DNA of 64,000 bases from Kutzneria sp044547355 (GCF_044547355.1 NZ_JBIUAG010000023.1:1-64000); one strand, 5' to 3'. Positions 32,604-42,220 are shown, counted from the stretch's first letter. The notes: a model not told the origin generated them from the sequence alone. A program made the numbers and translations.

Positions 32604-33431
32604 GTGCCGACCATGCGATTTGACGTGCTCGACGTGTTCACGGACACCCCGTTCGCGGGTAACCAGCTGGCGGTGGTGCACGGGGCCGACCAGCTCTCGG
32701 CCGACCAGATGCGGACCATCGCCGTGGAGTTCGGGTACTCGGAGACGACCTTCCCGCTGCCGCCGACCCAGCCCGGGGCCGACTACCGGGTGCGGATCTT
32801 CACCATGAGCGAGGAGTTGCCGTTCGCCGGCCATCCCAGCGTCGGAACCTCGTGGCTGCTGGCCCGGGACGGGGTCATCGGGCGCGGGCCGGTCGTGCAG
32901 GAATGCCTGGCCGGGCTGCTGCCGGTGGTGGTGGACGAGCGGGGTTCGCGGATCAGCGGCGGCCAGCGGACGGTCGGCCCGCGACTGGACCGGGCCGCGC
33001 TGGCGGCGGCGGTCGGGCTGACCGTGGACGATCTGTCCGATGTGGACCCCGGGGTGGCGGGGTGCGGCCTGGAATTCGCCTACCTGGGGGTCAAGCCGGA
33101 CGCCGTCGCCCGGGCCGAGCCGGATCGGCGGGCCATGCGGGACGCCGGCATCGACCACGGGGTGCAGGTGTTCTCGCTGGCCGACGGCCAGGCCCACGTG
33201 CGGGTCTTCGTCGAGGGCACCGAGGACGCCGCCACCGGCTCGGCCGCGCTGGGCCTGTGCGTGTTCGCCATCGACCGCGGGCTCATCGGGGACACGGCTG
33301 ACGTCGTTGTGCGGCAGGGCATCGAGATGGGGCGACCGTCCACTCTGTACTGCTCGGTGAGCCCCGACGCCGCCACCGTCCGCGGCGACGTCGTGCACGT
33401 CGCCAGCGGCCAGCTCACCTTCCCCGCATGA
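32604..33431 (+). CDS. PhzF-family isomerase/epimerase
   Basis: A 275-residue member of the PhzF/diaminopimelate-epimerase fold. The catalytic glutamate lies in GYSETTF, and the family motifs DVFTDTPFAGNQLAV, LPFAGHPSVGT and DAATGSAALGL are present. Family reactions are cofactor-free proton shifts or isomerisations; no phenazine genes are near, so the substrate is unknown. GTG 32604 follows TAACGT (32592-32597) at 6 nt, a leaderless pattern, in the 16-bp gap to the divergent MgtE-N/CBS gene. Confidence 0.9.
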   Translation: MPTMRFDVLDVFTDTPFAGNQLAVVHGADQLSADQMRTIAVEFGYSETTFPLPPTQPGADYRVRIFTMSEELPFAGHPSVGTSWLLARDGVIGRGPVVQECLAGLLPVVVDERGSRISGGQRTVGPRLDRAALAAAVGLTVDDLSDVDPGVAGCGLEFAYLGVKPDAVARAEPDRRAMRDAGIDHGVQVFSLADGQAHVRVFVEGTEDAATGSAALGLCVFAIDRGLIGDTADVVVRQGIEMGRPSTLYCSVSPDAATVRGDVVHVASGQLTFPA

Positions 33432-33439
33432 CCCGGGGG

Positions 33440-34294
33440 TTACAGGCCGGCCAGGGTGGTGGCGATGACCTCGCAGCGGTCGGAGGTCCAGTCGTCGGTG
33501 TCCTCGTTGGCCCAGTTCACCACGGCGGTCACGAAGGTCCAGGCCCGGGCCCGGTCGGGGTCCAGCTCCTCGATCTCGACGAGCATGTCCAGGCGGTGGC
33601 GCAGGCGGTCGGGCTCGAAGCGGTTCCAGAGCAGGGTGGCCAGGCCGAACTCGGGGTCGGCGGCGATGACCTTGGGGTCGATCACCAGCCACGGCTCGCG
33701 GTCGCCGGCCAGGATGTTCTGGAAGTGCTGGTCCTCGTTGACCATCTGGCTCAGTGCCAGCGGGCCGAAGGTGCGGCAGTGGTCGATGGCCTCGTCGAGG
33801 ATGGGCGCCGGCACGCCCTCGGCCCGGGCCAGCTCCTCGGCCCAGCGGGCGGCGGTGGCCCGCAGCGTTCGGATGCGGCGGGGTGCCGGGCGCAGCAGGC
33901 GCTTGCGCAGCAGGCCGGCGATGGTCAGGGCCTGCTCGATCGGTTGGGTGGCAAGGGTTTCCGGGTGCAGCCGCTCCAGCAGCAGCACGCCGTCCTCGGC
34001 GTCGTGGTCGAGCAGCCGGACCGCGCCGTGTCCGTCCCATATGGACAGTGCGAGCCATTCGTGCTCGGATTCCTCATGCAGCAGGCCGAGTTTGAGCATC
34101 GCCGGCGTGGCGTCGGGCAGCCGGACCGGCTGCACCACGCTGCAGAACCCGTTCAGTGGCGTGCCGTCGGGCGCGAGGTCCCAGCGGTCGAGGTACTCCG
34201 CCGCCAGTTCCGGCAGACCGAGCAGCCAGCGGGTGGCCTCGTCGTCCCCCCAGCTCAGCACCGTGTCACTGAAGTCCTTGGGTATCCGGATCAA
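33440..34294 (-). CDS. Aminoglycoside/hydroxyurea phosphotransferase-family kinase
   Basis: A ~284-residue kinase-fold protein of the APH(6)/streptomycin 6-kinase group. LMVNEDQHFQNIL-type catalytic loop is seen as QMVNEDQHFQNIL and the metal loop as WLVIDPKVIA, as expected for this family. A resistance role is possible, but many such genes are housekeeping and cause no resistance. TTG 34294 (MIRIPKDFSDTV, preceded by AGAGGTG) fits the family N-terminus best; ATG 34327 would add 11 residues and overlap the upstream gene more. Convergent with PhzF. Confidence 0.82.
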   Translation of the reverse strand: MIRIPKDFSDTVLSWGDDEATRWLLGLPELAAEYLDRWDLAPDGTPLNGFCSVVQPVRLPDATPAMLKLGLLHEESEHEWLALSIWDGHGAVRLLDHDAEDGVLLLERLHPETLATQPIEQALTIAGLLRKRLLRPAPRRIRTLRATAARWAEELARAEGVPAPILDEAIDHCRTFGPLALSQMVNEDQHFQNILAGDREPWLVIDPKVIAADPEFGLATLLWNRFEPDRLRHRLDMLVEIEELDPDRARAWTFVTAVVNWANEDTDDWTSDRCEVIATTLAGL

Positions 34295-34631
34295 GTCGGT
34301 ACACCTCTGTCCAGGCCGGCTCGGCATTGAGTCTGGCCGCCCGGAGCGCGTCCGTCACGTCTTTTTCCGGCTGGACCAGCGCGGCGGTGGCCGGCACGTC
34401 GGCGAGGTGCGAGTGCGTGGTGGGGGAGCGAACGGTGATCGTGCAGGTCACGCCGTCGCGCAGGCCCGGGACGGCCTGCTCGCCGCCGCCGGTCGCCACC
34501 CAGAGCGCGCCGTCCCGCCACAGCGCCCACACCAGCCGCGGCCGGCCGTCGACCGTGATCCAGACGGCCGCGGCCTTGCGCAGTGCCCGGTCCAGAAGCT
34601 GGGCGTTGTCGAGCAGACGGGTGATCTCCAC
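34266..34631 (-). CDS. PNPOx-like split-barrel protein
   Basis: A 121-residue protein resembling pyridoxamine-phosphate-oxidase-like flavin/F420-binding split barrels: ALRKAAAVWITVDGRPRLVW leads the barrel, and VTCTITVRSPTTHSHLADV follows. Usual length for short members. It overlaps the kinase gene by about 30 bp and presumably shares its transcript. Cofactor and substrate are not evident. GTG 34631 is the start. Confidence 0.7.
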   Translation of the reverse strand: MEITRLLDNAQLLDRALRKAAAVWITVDGRPRLVWALWRDGALWVATGGGEQAVPGLRDGVTCTITVRSPTTHSHLADVPATAALVQPEKDVTDALRAARLNAEPAWTEVYRLDPDTQGLQ

Positions 34632-34739
34632 CGGTTCAGCTAACCACGGGCCTGTGACGGCTGACTCAGCGAATGGCGGGCACTCCCGATGCGTGCCAGC
34701 ATCGGCCCAAGTTACCGGTCAGTACAAGGAGGTACCGCC

Positions 34740-35690
34740 GTGCCGCGTGTCCGCCGCTCCTGTCTCGCCGTCCCCGGCTCCAGCCAGAAGATGATCGACA
34801 AGGCCCGGACGCTGCCGGCCGACCAGGTCTTCCTGGACCTGGAGGACGCCTGCGCCCCGCTGGCCAAGCCCGGGGCCCGCAAGACCATCGTGGCCGCGCT
34901 CAACGAGGGTGGCTGGGGCGAGCGGATCCGGGTGGTGCGGGTCAACGACTGGACCACCGAGTGGACCTACCGGGACGTCGTCGAGGTCGTCGAGGGGGCC
35001 GGCGCCAACCTGGACTGCGTCATGCTGCCCAAGGTGCAGACCGCCCAGCAGGTGCAGGCCCTGGACCTGCTGCTGACCCAGATCGAGAAGACCATGGGCT
35101 ACGAGGTCGGCCGCATCGGCATCGAGGCCCAGATCGAGAACGCCCGCGGCCTGGTCGAGGTGGACGCCATCGCCACCGCCTCGCCCCGGGTCGAGACCAT
35201 CATCTTCGGGCCGGCCGACTTCATGGCCTCGATCAACATGAAGTCCCTGGTCGTCGGCGAGCAGCCGCCCGGCTACGACGTCGGCGACGCCTACCACTAC
35301 ATCCTCATGCGCATCCTGATGGCCGCCCGGGCCAACGACGTGCAGGCCATCGACGGCCCCTACCTCCAGATCCGCGACGTGGACGGCTTCCGCCGCGTCG
35401 CCGGCCGCGCCGCCGCCCTGGGCTACGACGGCAAGTGGGTCCTGCACCCCGGCCAGATCGAGGCGGCCAACGACGTCTTCAGCCCCGCCCAGTCCGACTA
35501 CGACCACGCCGAGAACATCCTGGACGCCTACGAGTTCTTCACCTCCGACGCCGGCGGCAAGCGCGGCGCCGTGATGCTCGGCGACGAGATGATCGACGAG
35601 GCCTCCCGCAAGATGGCCCTGGTCATCGCCGGCAAGGGCCGCGCCGCCGGCATGGACCGCACCGACAAGTGGGTTCCGCCGGCGGAGTGA
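34740..35690 (+). CDS. HpcH/HpaI (CitE-like) aldolase/lyase, probably malyl-/beta-methylmalyl-CoA lyase
   Basis: A 316-residue TIM-barrel CoA-ester lyase. Motifs: SCLAVPGSSQKM at the start, FLDLEDACAPLAKPGAR (metal-binding acid and Arg), GIEAQIENARGL and FGPADFMASINM. Actinobacterial members of this length occur with an acyl-CoA dehydrogenase and a MaoC hydratase in the ethylmalonyl-CoA pathway, where they cleave beta-methylmalyl-CoA; those partners are at 38.0 and 57.0 kb here. GTG 34740 follows AAGGAGG by 7 nt. A CitE-type thioesterase activity is the main alternative. Confidence 0.88.
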   Translation: MPRVRRSCLAVPGSSQKMIDKARTLPADQVFLDLEDACAPLAKPGARKTIVAALNEGGWGERIRVVRVNDWTTEWTYRDVVEVVEGAGANLDCVMLPKVQTAQQVQALDLLLTQIEKTMGYEVGRIGIEAQIENARGLVEVDAIATASPRVETIIFGPADFMASINMKSLVVGEQPPGYDVGDAYHYILMRILMAARANDVQAIDGPYLQIRDVDGFRRVAGRAAALGYDGKWVLHPGQIEAANDVFSPAQSDYDHAENILDAYEFFTSDAGGKRGAVMLGDEMIDEASRKMALVIAGKGRAAGMDRTDKWVPPAE

Positions 35691-35696
35691 TCATCG

Positions 35697-35764
35697 AGCG
35701 GTGGGGGGGGGGGGGGGGGGGGCCCGCGGGGGGGGGGGGGCGGCCCCCCCCCCCCCCCCACCGC
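35697..35764. other. Poly-G/poly-C palindrome
   Basis: Runs of G20 (35703-35722), G13 (35728-35740) and C16 (35744-35759) lie between GCGGT and ACCGC, forming an inverted repeat with a stem of some 20 bp. It lies just after the CitE-like gene and before the ATPase/DUF4276 pair. Runs this long are unstable in replication and hard to sequence, so the lengths may be inexact. Confidence 0.9.
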
Positions 35765-35794
35765 GTTGTGTCGTTCGTGTCCACAACAGGGCCG

Positions 35795-35800
35795 TAGAGT
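35795..35800 (+). promoter_or_regulatory. -10 box of the ATPase/DUF4276 pair
   Basis: TAGAGT lies 7 nt before ATG 35808, consistent with a leaderless mRNA. It starts 36 bp after the poly-C run, so tract length would alter the upstream promoter region. Confidence 0.45.
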
Positions 35801-35807
35801 GGCGGCC

Positions 35808-36863
35808 ATGTCGCGGCAGTTGGTGCGGTCCCTTCGGGTCGAAGGATTCCTCTCGATACGCGAAGCAGAGGTCGAACTCCATCCTCTCAACGTCCTCGTC
35901 GGCGCGAACGGTGCGGGAAAGTCCAACTTCATACGCGCGATCGAACTCATGGGCCGCATCGGTCGCTGGGACCTCGGTCTCTACGTCGGGCGAGCGGGCG
36001 GCGCGTCGAAGCTTCTCCACGACGGCTCACGTCGCATGCTCCTCGAGATGGATGCTGTGGACATCGGCTACACAGCGGTGCTCGAGCTGACCAGTGAGGA
36101 CTCTCTGATCTTCTCGAGCGAAGACGTGCGAGGCATCGGGACGCTCGCGGCCGGTCATCCGGAGTCGAGGATGCGGCCCCAGGTAGCCGACTACAGACCT
36201 GTTTTCGGGCATCTGAACTCCTTTCGGGCCTATCATTTCCATGACACGAGCTCCGACGCGCCGGTGAAGCTGTTCACCGATGTCGCCGACAACATCGTGT
36301 TGCATGACGACGGGTCCAATCTTGCGGCGATTCTGCTGCGCCTGCGTGATGCCGACGAGCCTGCCTACGGCCGTATCGTGGGCGCGATTCGTTTGGTGGC
36401 CCCGTTTTTTGATGACTTCGTGCTCGACCCTGAGGGCAACGAGGACCGGATTCGGTTGCGCTGGCAGCAGGTTGGATCGGACTCGGTCTTCAGTGCCAAC
36501 CAGATGTCCGACGGCACAGTGCGCTTCGTCTGTCTGGCTACCCTTTTGCTGCAACCGAATCGGCCAGGTCTGGTGGTGCTGGACGAGCCTGAGCTCGGTC
36601 TGCACCCGTTCGCCGTCATCCAACTCGCGGACCTGCTTAGGCAGGCTGCCATCGCGTCTCAGATTGTGATCGCGACCCAATCGGTGACCTTGATGAACCA
36701 GTTCGACCTGGACGACCTCATCGTTGTCGAGCGACGGCGCGGCACGTCGGTGTTCTCCCGGCCTGATCCTGAAGGTCTACGGGGTTGGCTGGAGGACTAC
36801 TCTCTCGGTGAGCTGTGGGAGAAGAACCTCCTCGGTGGTCGTCCGAAGCGCGAGGATGTCTGA
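35808..36863 (+). CDS. AAA-family (OLD/RecF-like, AAA_21) ATPase
   Basis: A 351-residue SMC-like ATPase head. Walker A is GANGAGKSN (Lys38), the signature QMSDGTVRF (Ser234), Walker B VVLDEPELGLHP (Asp259-Glu260), and the following segment IVIATQSVTL carries Gln where ABC ATPases have His, as is common in this group. Such ATPases pair with nuclease-like partners in phage-defence modules (for example AriA of PARIS). GC is lower and codon use more mixed than in neighbours, suggesting acquisition by transfer. The DUF4276 gene follows after 4 bp. Confidence 0.9.
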   Translation: MSRQLVRSLRVEGFLSIREAEVELHPLNVLVGANGAGKSNFIRAIELMGRIGRWDLGLYVGRAGGASKLLHDGSRRMLLEMDAVDIGYTAVLELTSEDSLIFSSEDVRGIGTLAAGHPESRMRPQVADYRPVFGHLNSFRAYHFHDTSSDAPVKLFTDVADNIVLHDDGSNLAAILLRLRDADEPAYGRIVGAIRLVAPFFDDFVLDPEGNEDRIRLRWQQVGSDSVFSANQMSDGTVRFVCLATLLLQPNRPGLVVLDEPELGLHPFAVIQLADLLRQAAIASQIVIATQSVTLMNQFDLDDLIVVERRRGTSVFSRPDPEGLRGWLEDYSLGELWEKNLLGGRPKREDV

Positions 36864-36867
36864 GTAG

Positions 36868-37524
36868 ATGGATCATCGGCGGCTGCACGTGCTCGTCGAG
36901 GGGCAGACCGAAGACATCCTGATGGATGCGTTGTTCGCGCCGCATCTGGAGCGGCACGGCTGGTGGGTGCGCTGGTCGGTGCTGCCGAGCAAGCGGGTGA
37001 TCGGTGGCCAGGACCATCGGGGCGGCGTCACGAGCTGGGCGAAGATCGAGCGGGAGATTCGGCGGCTACTTGACGACCGTGGTCTCACGGTCACGACGCT
37101 GTTCGACTACTACGGCTTCCCGGACGACGCGCCGGGAATGGCTGATCGGCCTACCGGTGCGCCGACCGGGCAGGTTGAGCATGTGCAAGGGGCGATGGCC
37201 AGGAAGATCGGTGATCACCGATTTCGCCCGAACCTTGTGCTGCACGAGACCGAGGCCTGGGTGTTCGCCGCTGCCGGCGAGTTGGGCGAGCTGAGAGGTC
37301 TCCCTGAACTGGCCGAGCGCTTGCGCGCGGACAGCGCTGAGGCCGGCGGTCCCGAGCTCGTCAACTCTGGCCGTGAGCGAGCGCCGTCCAAACGGCTGTT
37401 TGCCTATCTCTCCGATTACGCGAAGCTGAACGATGGCCCACTCGCTATCTGCGCGCTGGGGCTGCCGGGACTCCGTGCCGTGTGCCCGCATCTGGATGGC
37501 TGGCTCCGCGGTTTGGAGGTCTGA
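36868..37524 (+). CDS. DUF4276 (TOPRIM-like) partner protein
   Basis: A 218-residue protein of the DUF4276 family, which is related to the TOPRIM domain of OLD-type nucleases. Conserved acidic motifs: VEGQTED (Glu11, Glu15), FDYYGFP (Asp80) and LHETEAWVF (Glu127, Glu129). With the upstream ATPase it has the layout of two-gene anti-phage systems in which the ATPase senses an invader and the partner is the toxic effector. No experimental function can be claimed. Atypical base composition like its partner. Confidence 0.88.
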   Translation: MDHRRLHVLVEGQTEDILMDALFAPHLERHGWWVRWSVLPSKRVIGGQDHRGGVTSWAKIEREIRRLLDDRGLTVTTLFDYYGFPDDAPGMADRPTGAPTGQVEHVQGAMARKIGDHRFRPNLVLHETEAWVFAAAGELGELRGLPELAERLRADSAEAGGPELVNSGRERAPSKRLFAYLSDYAKLNDGPLAICALGLPGLRAVCPHLDGWLRGLEV

Positions 37525-37562
37525 TCCCTTCCCGGGTAGGCGGCTGGGAATGTGTTACCGTT

Positions 37563-37578
37563 TGTGAGCCGGATCAAA
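37563..37578. promoter_or_regulatory. CRP-like palindrome upstream of the zinc-ribbon gene
   Basis: TGTGA-N6-TCAAA differs from the CRP/FNR consensus TGTGA-N6-TCACA by one base. It lies about 120 bp before the small zinc-ribbon gene in an AT-richer intergenic region. Confidence 0.3.
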
Positions 37579-37697
37579 GATCATGTTACACAAATCGCGG
37601 TATTCGGCTACGCTCCGCGTTTGATCACGGTGAGATAACACACAGAAGGCAACCTTCGTTTGCGTCGGACCCCGGGGTGCGGTTCAGGCTGGAGCCC

Positions 37698-37859
37698 ATG
37701 TCCAAGCAATCGAAGGGGATCCACCTGTTCCGCCGGCGGCGTCGTGACGACCTCCTGGAGCGCAGCTTCGTGCCGTGCGGGGGATGCAGCGAGCCGGTGT
37801 ACGTGTTCGCCGAGCAGTGCCGCTCCTGCGGCGACGCCGTGGTGGTCCGGGCGAGCTAG
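37698..37859 (+). CDS. Small zinc-ribbon protein
   Basis: A 53-residue basic protein with two CxxC pairs (Cys27/Cys30 in CGGC and Cys41/Cys44 in CRSC), typical of a single zinc ribbon, after an Arg-rich start (FRRRRRDD). ATG 37698 is preferred because TGGAG lies 3-4 nt before it and the longer upstream frame has no protein-like features. It lies alone between the ATPase/DUF4276 pair and the acyl-CoA dehydrogenase. Function unknown; nucleic-acid binding is plausible. Confidence 0.65.
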   Translation: MSKQSKGIHLFRRRRRDDLLERSFVPCGGCSEPVYVFAEQCRSCGDAVVVRAS

Positions 37860-37973
37860 CCGTAGGGCCTGGTCGAACACCTGAACCGATCGGGTGAGCA
37901 CCTTCACAGGGTGAGACGTCGCGGGGTTGGGGATACTCACCGGTAACCAGTCAGCGACGACAAGGGGACCACC

Positions 37974-39170
37974 ATGGCCCGCCTCGCCCAGACCGCCGGT
38001 CTCACCGACGTGCAGCAGGAGATCCTGTCCACCGTTCGCGACTTCGTGAACAAGGAGATCATCCCGCACGCGCAGGCGCTGGAGCACGAGGACGAGTACC
38101 CGGCCGACATCGTCGATGGCATGAAGGAGATGGGGCTGTTCGGCCTCACCATCCCCGAGGAGTTCGGCGGGCTCGGCGAGTCGCTGCTGACCTACGCCCT
38201 TGTGGTGGAACAGATCGCGCGCGGCTGGATGAGCGTCTCCGGTGTGATCAACACGCACTTCATCGTCGCTCACATGATCAAGCAGCACGGCACCGACGCG
38301 CAGAAGGCGCACTACCTGCCCAAGATGGCCACGGGGGAGATCCGGGGCTCCTTCTCGATGTCCGAGCCGGACCTGGGCTCCGACGTCGCCGCGATCAAGA
38401 CCAGGGCGCGCAAGGACGGCGACTCCTACGTCATCGACGGCCAGAAGATGTGGCTGACCAACGGCGGCACCTCCAACCTGACCGCCGTCCTGGTCCGCAC
38501 CGACGAGGGCGCGGACAAGCCGCACAAGAACCTGACCGCGTTCCTGGTCGACAAGCCGGTCGGCTACGGCGAGGTGGCCCCCGGCCTGACCATCCCGGGC
38601 AAGATCGCCAAGATGGGCTACAAGGGCGTGGACACCACGGAGATGGTGTTCACCGGCTACCGGACCGACGCCGGCCAGGTGCTCGGCGGCGTCACCGGCC
38701 AGGGCTTCGCCCAGATGATGGACGGCGTGGAGGTGGGCCGGGTCAACGTGGCCGCCCGCGCCTGCGGCATCTCCATCCGGGCCTTCGAGCTGGCCATCGA
38801 GTACGCCCAGCAGCGCAGGACCTTCGGCAAGCAGATCGCCGACCACCAGGCCATCGCCTTCAAACTGGCCGAGATGGCCACCAAGGTCGAGGCTGCGCAC
38901 CTGATGATGGTGAACGCGGCCCGGCTCAAGGACTCCGGCCAGCGCAACGACGTCGAGGCCGGCATGGCCAAGCTGATCGCCTCCGAGTACTGCGCCGAGG
39001 TGACCCAGGAGGCGTTCCGCATCCACGGCGGCTACGGCTACTCCAAGGAGTACGAGATCGAGCGCCTCATGCGGGAGGCCCCCTTCCTGCTGATCGGCGA
39101 GGGCACCAGCGAGATCCAGAAGACCATCATCAGCCGGGGGCTGCTCCGGGAGTACCAGTCCCGGGGCTGA
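37974..39170 (+). CDS. Acyl-CoA dehydrogenase, possibly methylsuccinyl-CoA dehydrogenase
   Basis: A 398-residue flavoprotein dehydrogenase with the full three-domain layout: ALVVEQIARGWMSVSGV in the N-terminal helices, SFSMSEPDLGSDVAAIKTRA in the middle domain, and the C-terminal QQRRTFGKQIADHQAI, IHGGYGYSKEYEIERL and GEGTSEIQK. The CitE-like and MaoC genes elsewhere in the window suggest the ethylmalonyl-CoA pathway step methylsuccinyl-CoA to mesaconyl-CoA, but fatty- or branched-chain acyl-CoA oxidation is equally possible from sequence alone. AAGGGGA precedes ATG 37974. Confidence 0.93.
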   Translation: MARLAQTAGLTDVQQEILSTVRDFVNKEIIPHAQALEHEDEYPADIVDGMKEMGLFGLTIPEEFGGLGESLLTYALVVEQIARGWMSVSGVINTHFIVAHMIKQHGTDAQKAHYLPKMATGEIRGSFSMSEPDLGSDVAAIKTRARKDGDSYVIDGQKMWLTNGGTSNLTAVLVRTDEGADKPHKNLTAFLVDKPVGYGEVAPGLTIPGKIAKMGYKGVDTTEMVFTGYRTDAGQVLGGVTGQGFAQMMDGVEVGRVNVAARACGISIRAFELAIEYAQQRRTFGKQIADHQAIAFKLAEMATKVEAAHLMMVNAARLKDSGQRNDVEAGMAKLIASEYCAEVTQEAFRIHGGYGYSKEYEIERLMREAPFLLIGEGTSEIQKTIISRGLLREYQSRG

Positions 39171-39247
39171 TCCGGCACGCCCGGTTCGCGTGGTTCGTTG
39201 GTCGTGAGGACAATGGGAGATCAGCGACCGCGAACGGGGTGATATCG

Positions 39248-39772
39248 GTGACGAGTTCGTTCTCATCGCAGGACAGGTCCGCCGGCCCGCCGCGGCTGCC
39301 CACCAGGCCGACCGGGTGGCCGATCGGCTCGTACGAGGAGTACGGGCAGGCGCAGCGTGCCGTCGACTTCCTGGCCGAGAGCGAGTTCCCGGTCCAGGAC
39401 GTGACCATCGTCGGGGTCGACCTGATGCTGGTGGAGCGGGTCACCGGGCGCCTGTCGTGGCGGCGGGTGCTGGGCGCCGGCGCCGCGTCGGGCGCGTGGT
39501 TCGGCCTGTTCGTCGGCGTGATGCTGAGCCTGTTCACCGGCGGCCAGTCGGCGGGCCTGCTCCAGATCGCCGTCTGCCTGGTGCTGGGCGTGGTGTTCTT
39601 CATGGTCTTCGCCGCCGTCGGCTACGCCTCCACCCGCGGCCGCCGGGACTTCCAGTCCTCCAGCCAGCTGGTGGCCGGCCGCTACGACGTGCTGTGTCAG
39701 CCCCGCAACGCCGAGCAGGGCCGTGACCTGTTGGCCAAGCTGGCCATGCGCCCCGCCGGGGGCGCCGCCTAG
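39248..39772 (+). CDS. General stress protein 17M-like membrane protein
   Basis: A 174-residue protein. The N-terminal domain (IGSYEEYGQAQRAVDFLAES and VTIVGVDLMLVERVTGRL) matches the general-stress-protein-17M-like fold, followed by two membrane helices (GAASGAWFGLFVGVMLSLF and IAVCLVLGVVFFMVFAAVGY) and a short soluble end. GTG 39248 is the start. Role unknown; such proteins are common in actinobacteria beside sugar or Mg transport genes. Confidence 0.85.
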   Translation: MTSSFSSQDRSAGPPRLPTRPTGWPIGSYEEYGQAQRAVDFLAESEFPVQDVTIVGVDLMLVERVTGRLSWRRVLGAGAASGAWFGLFVGVMLSLFTGGQSAGLLQIAVCLVLGVVFFMVFAAVGYASTRGRRDFQSSSQLVAGRYDVLCQPRNAEQGRDLLAKLAMRPAGGAA

Positions 39773-39833
39773 CCGGGCATTGGTACATCCGGGCAGAAGG
39801 CCCGCCCGGTGTCTGAATCGTTGCCCCAATCGC

Positions 39834-39863
39834 TTGCGGCTGCCAAAACGCCGGTCATAGGTT
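39834..39863 (+). promoter_or_regulatory. Candidate promoter of lpqY-sugABC
   Basis: TTGCGG (39834-39839) and TAGGTT (39858-39863) are spaced by 18 bp, about 138 bp before the lpqY ATG. An inverted repeat CCGGTCC/GGACCGG (39871-39877 and 39899-39905) follows in the leader. Confidence 0.4.
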
Positions 39864-40001
39864 GCCTGCACCGGTCCGTCGGACGTGATCGCCCGGCCGG
39901 ACCGGGGCACGTCGGGGTGCCGGAACCGGGTCGGCGGACGTCGTGGTGTCCGCCGGTAGCCGCGCGGGTTCGGCCCCCTGAGGCGAAGGGAGGCAGGACC
40001 G

Positions 40002-41275
40002 ATGGCACAGCCGACCGGTCGGCGCCCGCGGTGGCGTCGGGGCCTGGTGGCCACCGCCGCCGCGGCACTGGCCGCACCGCTGGTGGCCGCCTGCGGGGCG
40101 GGCGCGGGCGGGGGAGTCACGATCAGCGTGTACTACCCGCCGGAACAGCACTTCCAAAACGTCATCGACCAGTGCAACCAGCAGGCGAACGGGGCCTATC
40201 ACATCGAACTGCTGACCGCCCCGCGAGCGGCGGACGGCCAGCGCGAGCAGATGGTGCGAAGACTGGCGGCCGGCGACACCAGCCTGGACATCCTGGGCGT
40301 GGACACGACCTGGACGCCGGAGTTCGCCGGGGCCGGCTGGATCGTGCCGTGGACCGGCGCGAACGAGGCCGAGGCGCGCAGGGACGTGCTGGCCGGGCCG
40401 TTGGCCTCGGCCACCTATGACGGCAAGCTGTACGCCGCCACCAAGCACACCAACGTGCAACTGCTGTGGTACCGCGACGATCTGGTGTCCACGCCACCGT
40501 CCACTTGGGACGAGATGATCGCCGACGCGCAGAAACTCAAGCAGCAGGGCAAGTCCTACAAGATCGCCTTCACCGGGGCCCAGTACGAGGGCCTGGTGGT
40601 CGGCTTCAACACGCTGACCGCCTCGGCCGGCGGGCAGCTGGTCTCCGACGACGGCGCCAAGGCCGTTGTCGACGACGGCGCGGTGAAAGCGTTGGCAATG
40701 CTGAAGAAGTTCGCCACCGCGGGCGTCACCGACGCCGGCCTGGCCAGCGCCCAGGAGCAGCAGGTGGCGCTGCTGATGGAGGGTGGCGACGCGGCGTTCG
40801 AGCTGAACTGGCCCTACGTCTACGCCTCCATGCAGCAGGACAAGCCCGACCTGTTCAAGCACTTCAAGTGGACGACCTATCCGAGCGTGATCCCGGGCCA
40901 GCCGGCCAAGGTCACCATCGGCGGCGAGAACCTGGCCATCAGCGCCTACTCGCTGCACAAGGACGAGGCGTTCAAGGCGGCGCTGTGCCTGCGCAGCCCG
41001 CAGATGCAGGACTACTCGGCGGTCAATGACGGCGTGCCGCCGACCGTGGCCAGCGTCTACGACGCGCCGGACATGGCCAAGGCGTACCCGATGAAGGACG
41101 ACATCAAGGCCGAGCTGGCCGACGCGGCCAGCCGCCCGATCACGCCCGCCTACCAGAACGTCTCCACCATCATGCAGAACCTGCTCTCGCCGCCGTCGGC
41201 CATCGATCCCCAGAGCACGGCCGACCAGATGCGCCAGGCGATCCAGGACGCGCTGGACTCCAAGGGGGTGCTCCC

Positions 41276-41279
<4 letters not shown>
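40002..41279 (+). CDS. lpqY: Trehalose-type ABC importer, substrate-binding lipoprotein
   Basis: A 425-residue extracellular sugar-binding protein with an N-terminal signal and lipobox (PLVAACGAG, Cys30). It aligns by eye with mycobacterial LpqY: CNQQANGAYHIEL, LDILGVDTTWTPEFAGAGW, LLWYRDDLV, EGLVVGFNTL and GQPAKVTIGGENLAIS. LpqY binds trehalose and recycles it in mycobacteria; the same substrate is likely. GGAGGCAGGA precedes ATG 40002. It overlaps sugA by 4 bp. Confidence 0.92.

Positions 41280-42216
<937 letters not shown>

Positions 42217-42220
<4 letters not shown>

Noticed and set aside
32604..33431. PhzF-like gene as evidence of a phenazine cluster
   Set aside because: No other phenazine gene is present; the family is broad and mostly unrelated to phenazines.
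31329..34058. 909-residue minus-strand frame across the MgtE-N/CBS and PhzF genes
   Set aside because: No domain, extreme Arg/Pro content, and it covers recognised genes on both strands.
33440..34327. Kinase gene as an aminoglycoside resistance gene
   Set aside because: Family membership alone does not show resistance, and there is no cluster or mobile context.
35691..36020. Frame of 109 residues crossing the poly-G/poly-C tract
   Set aside because: Proline/glycine homopolymer artefact antisense to the ATPase start.
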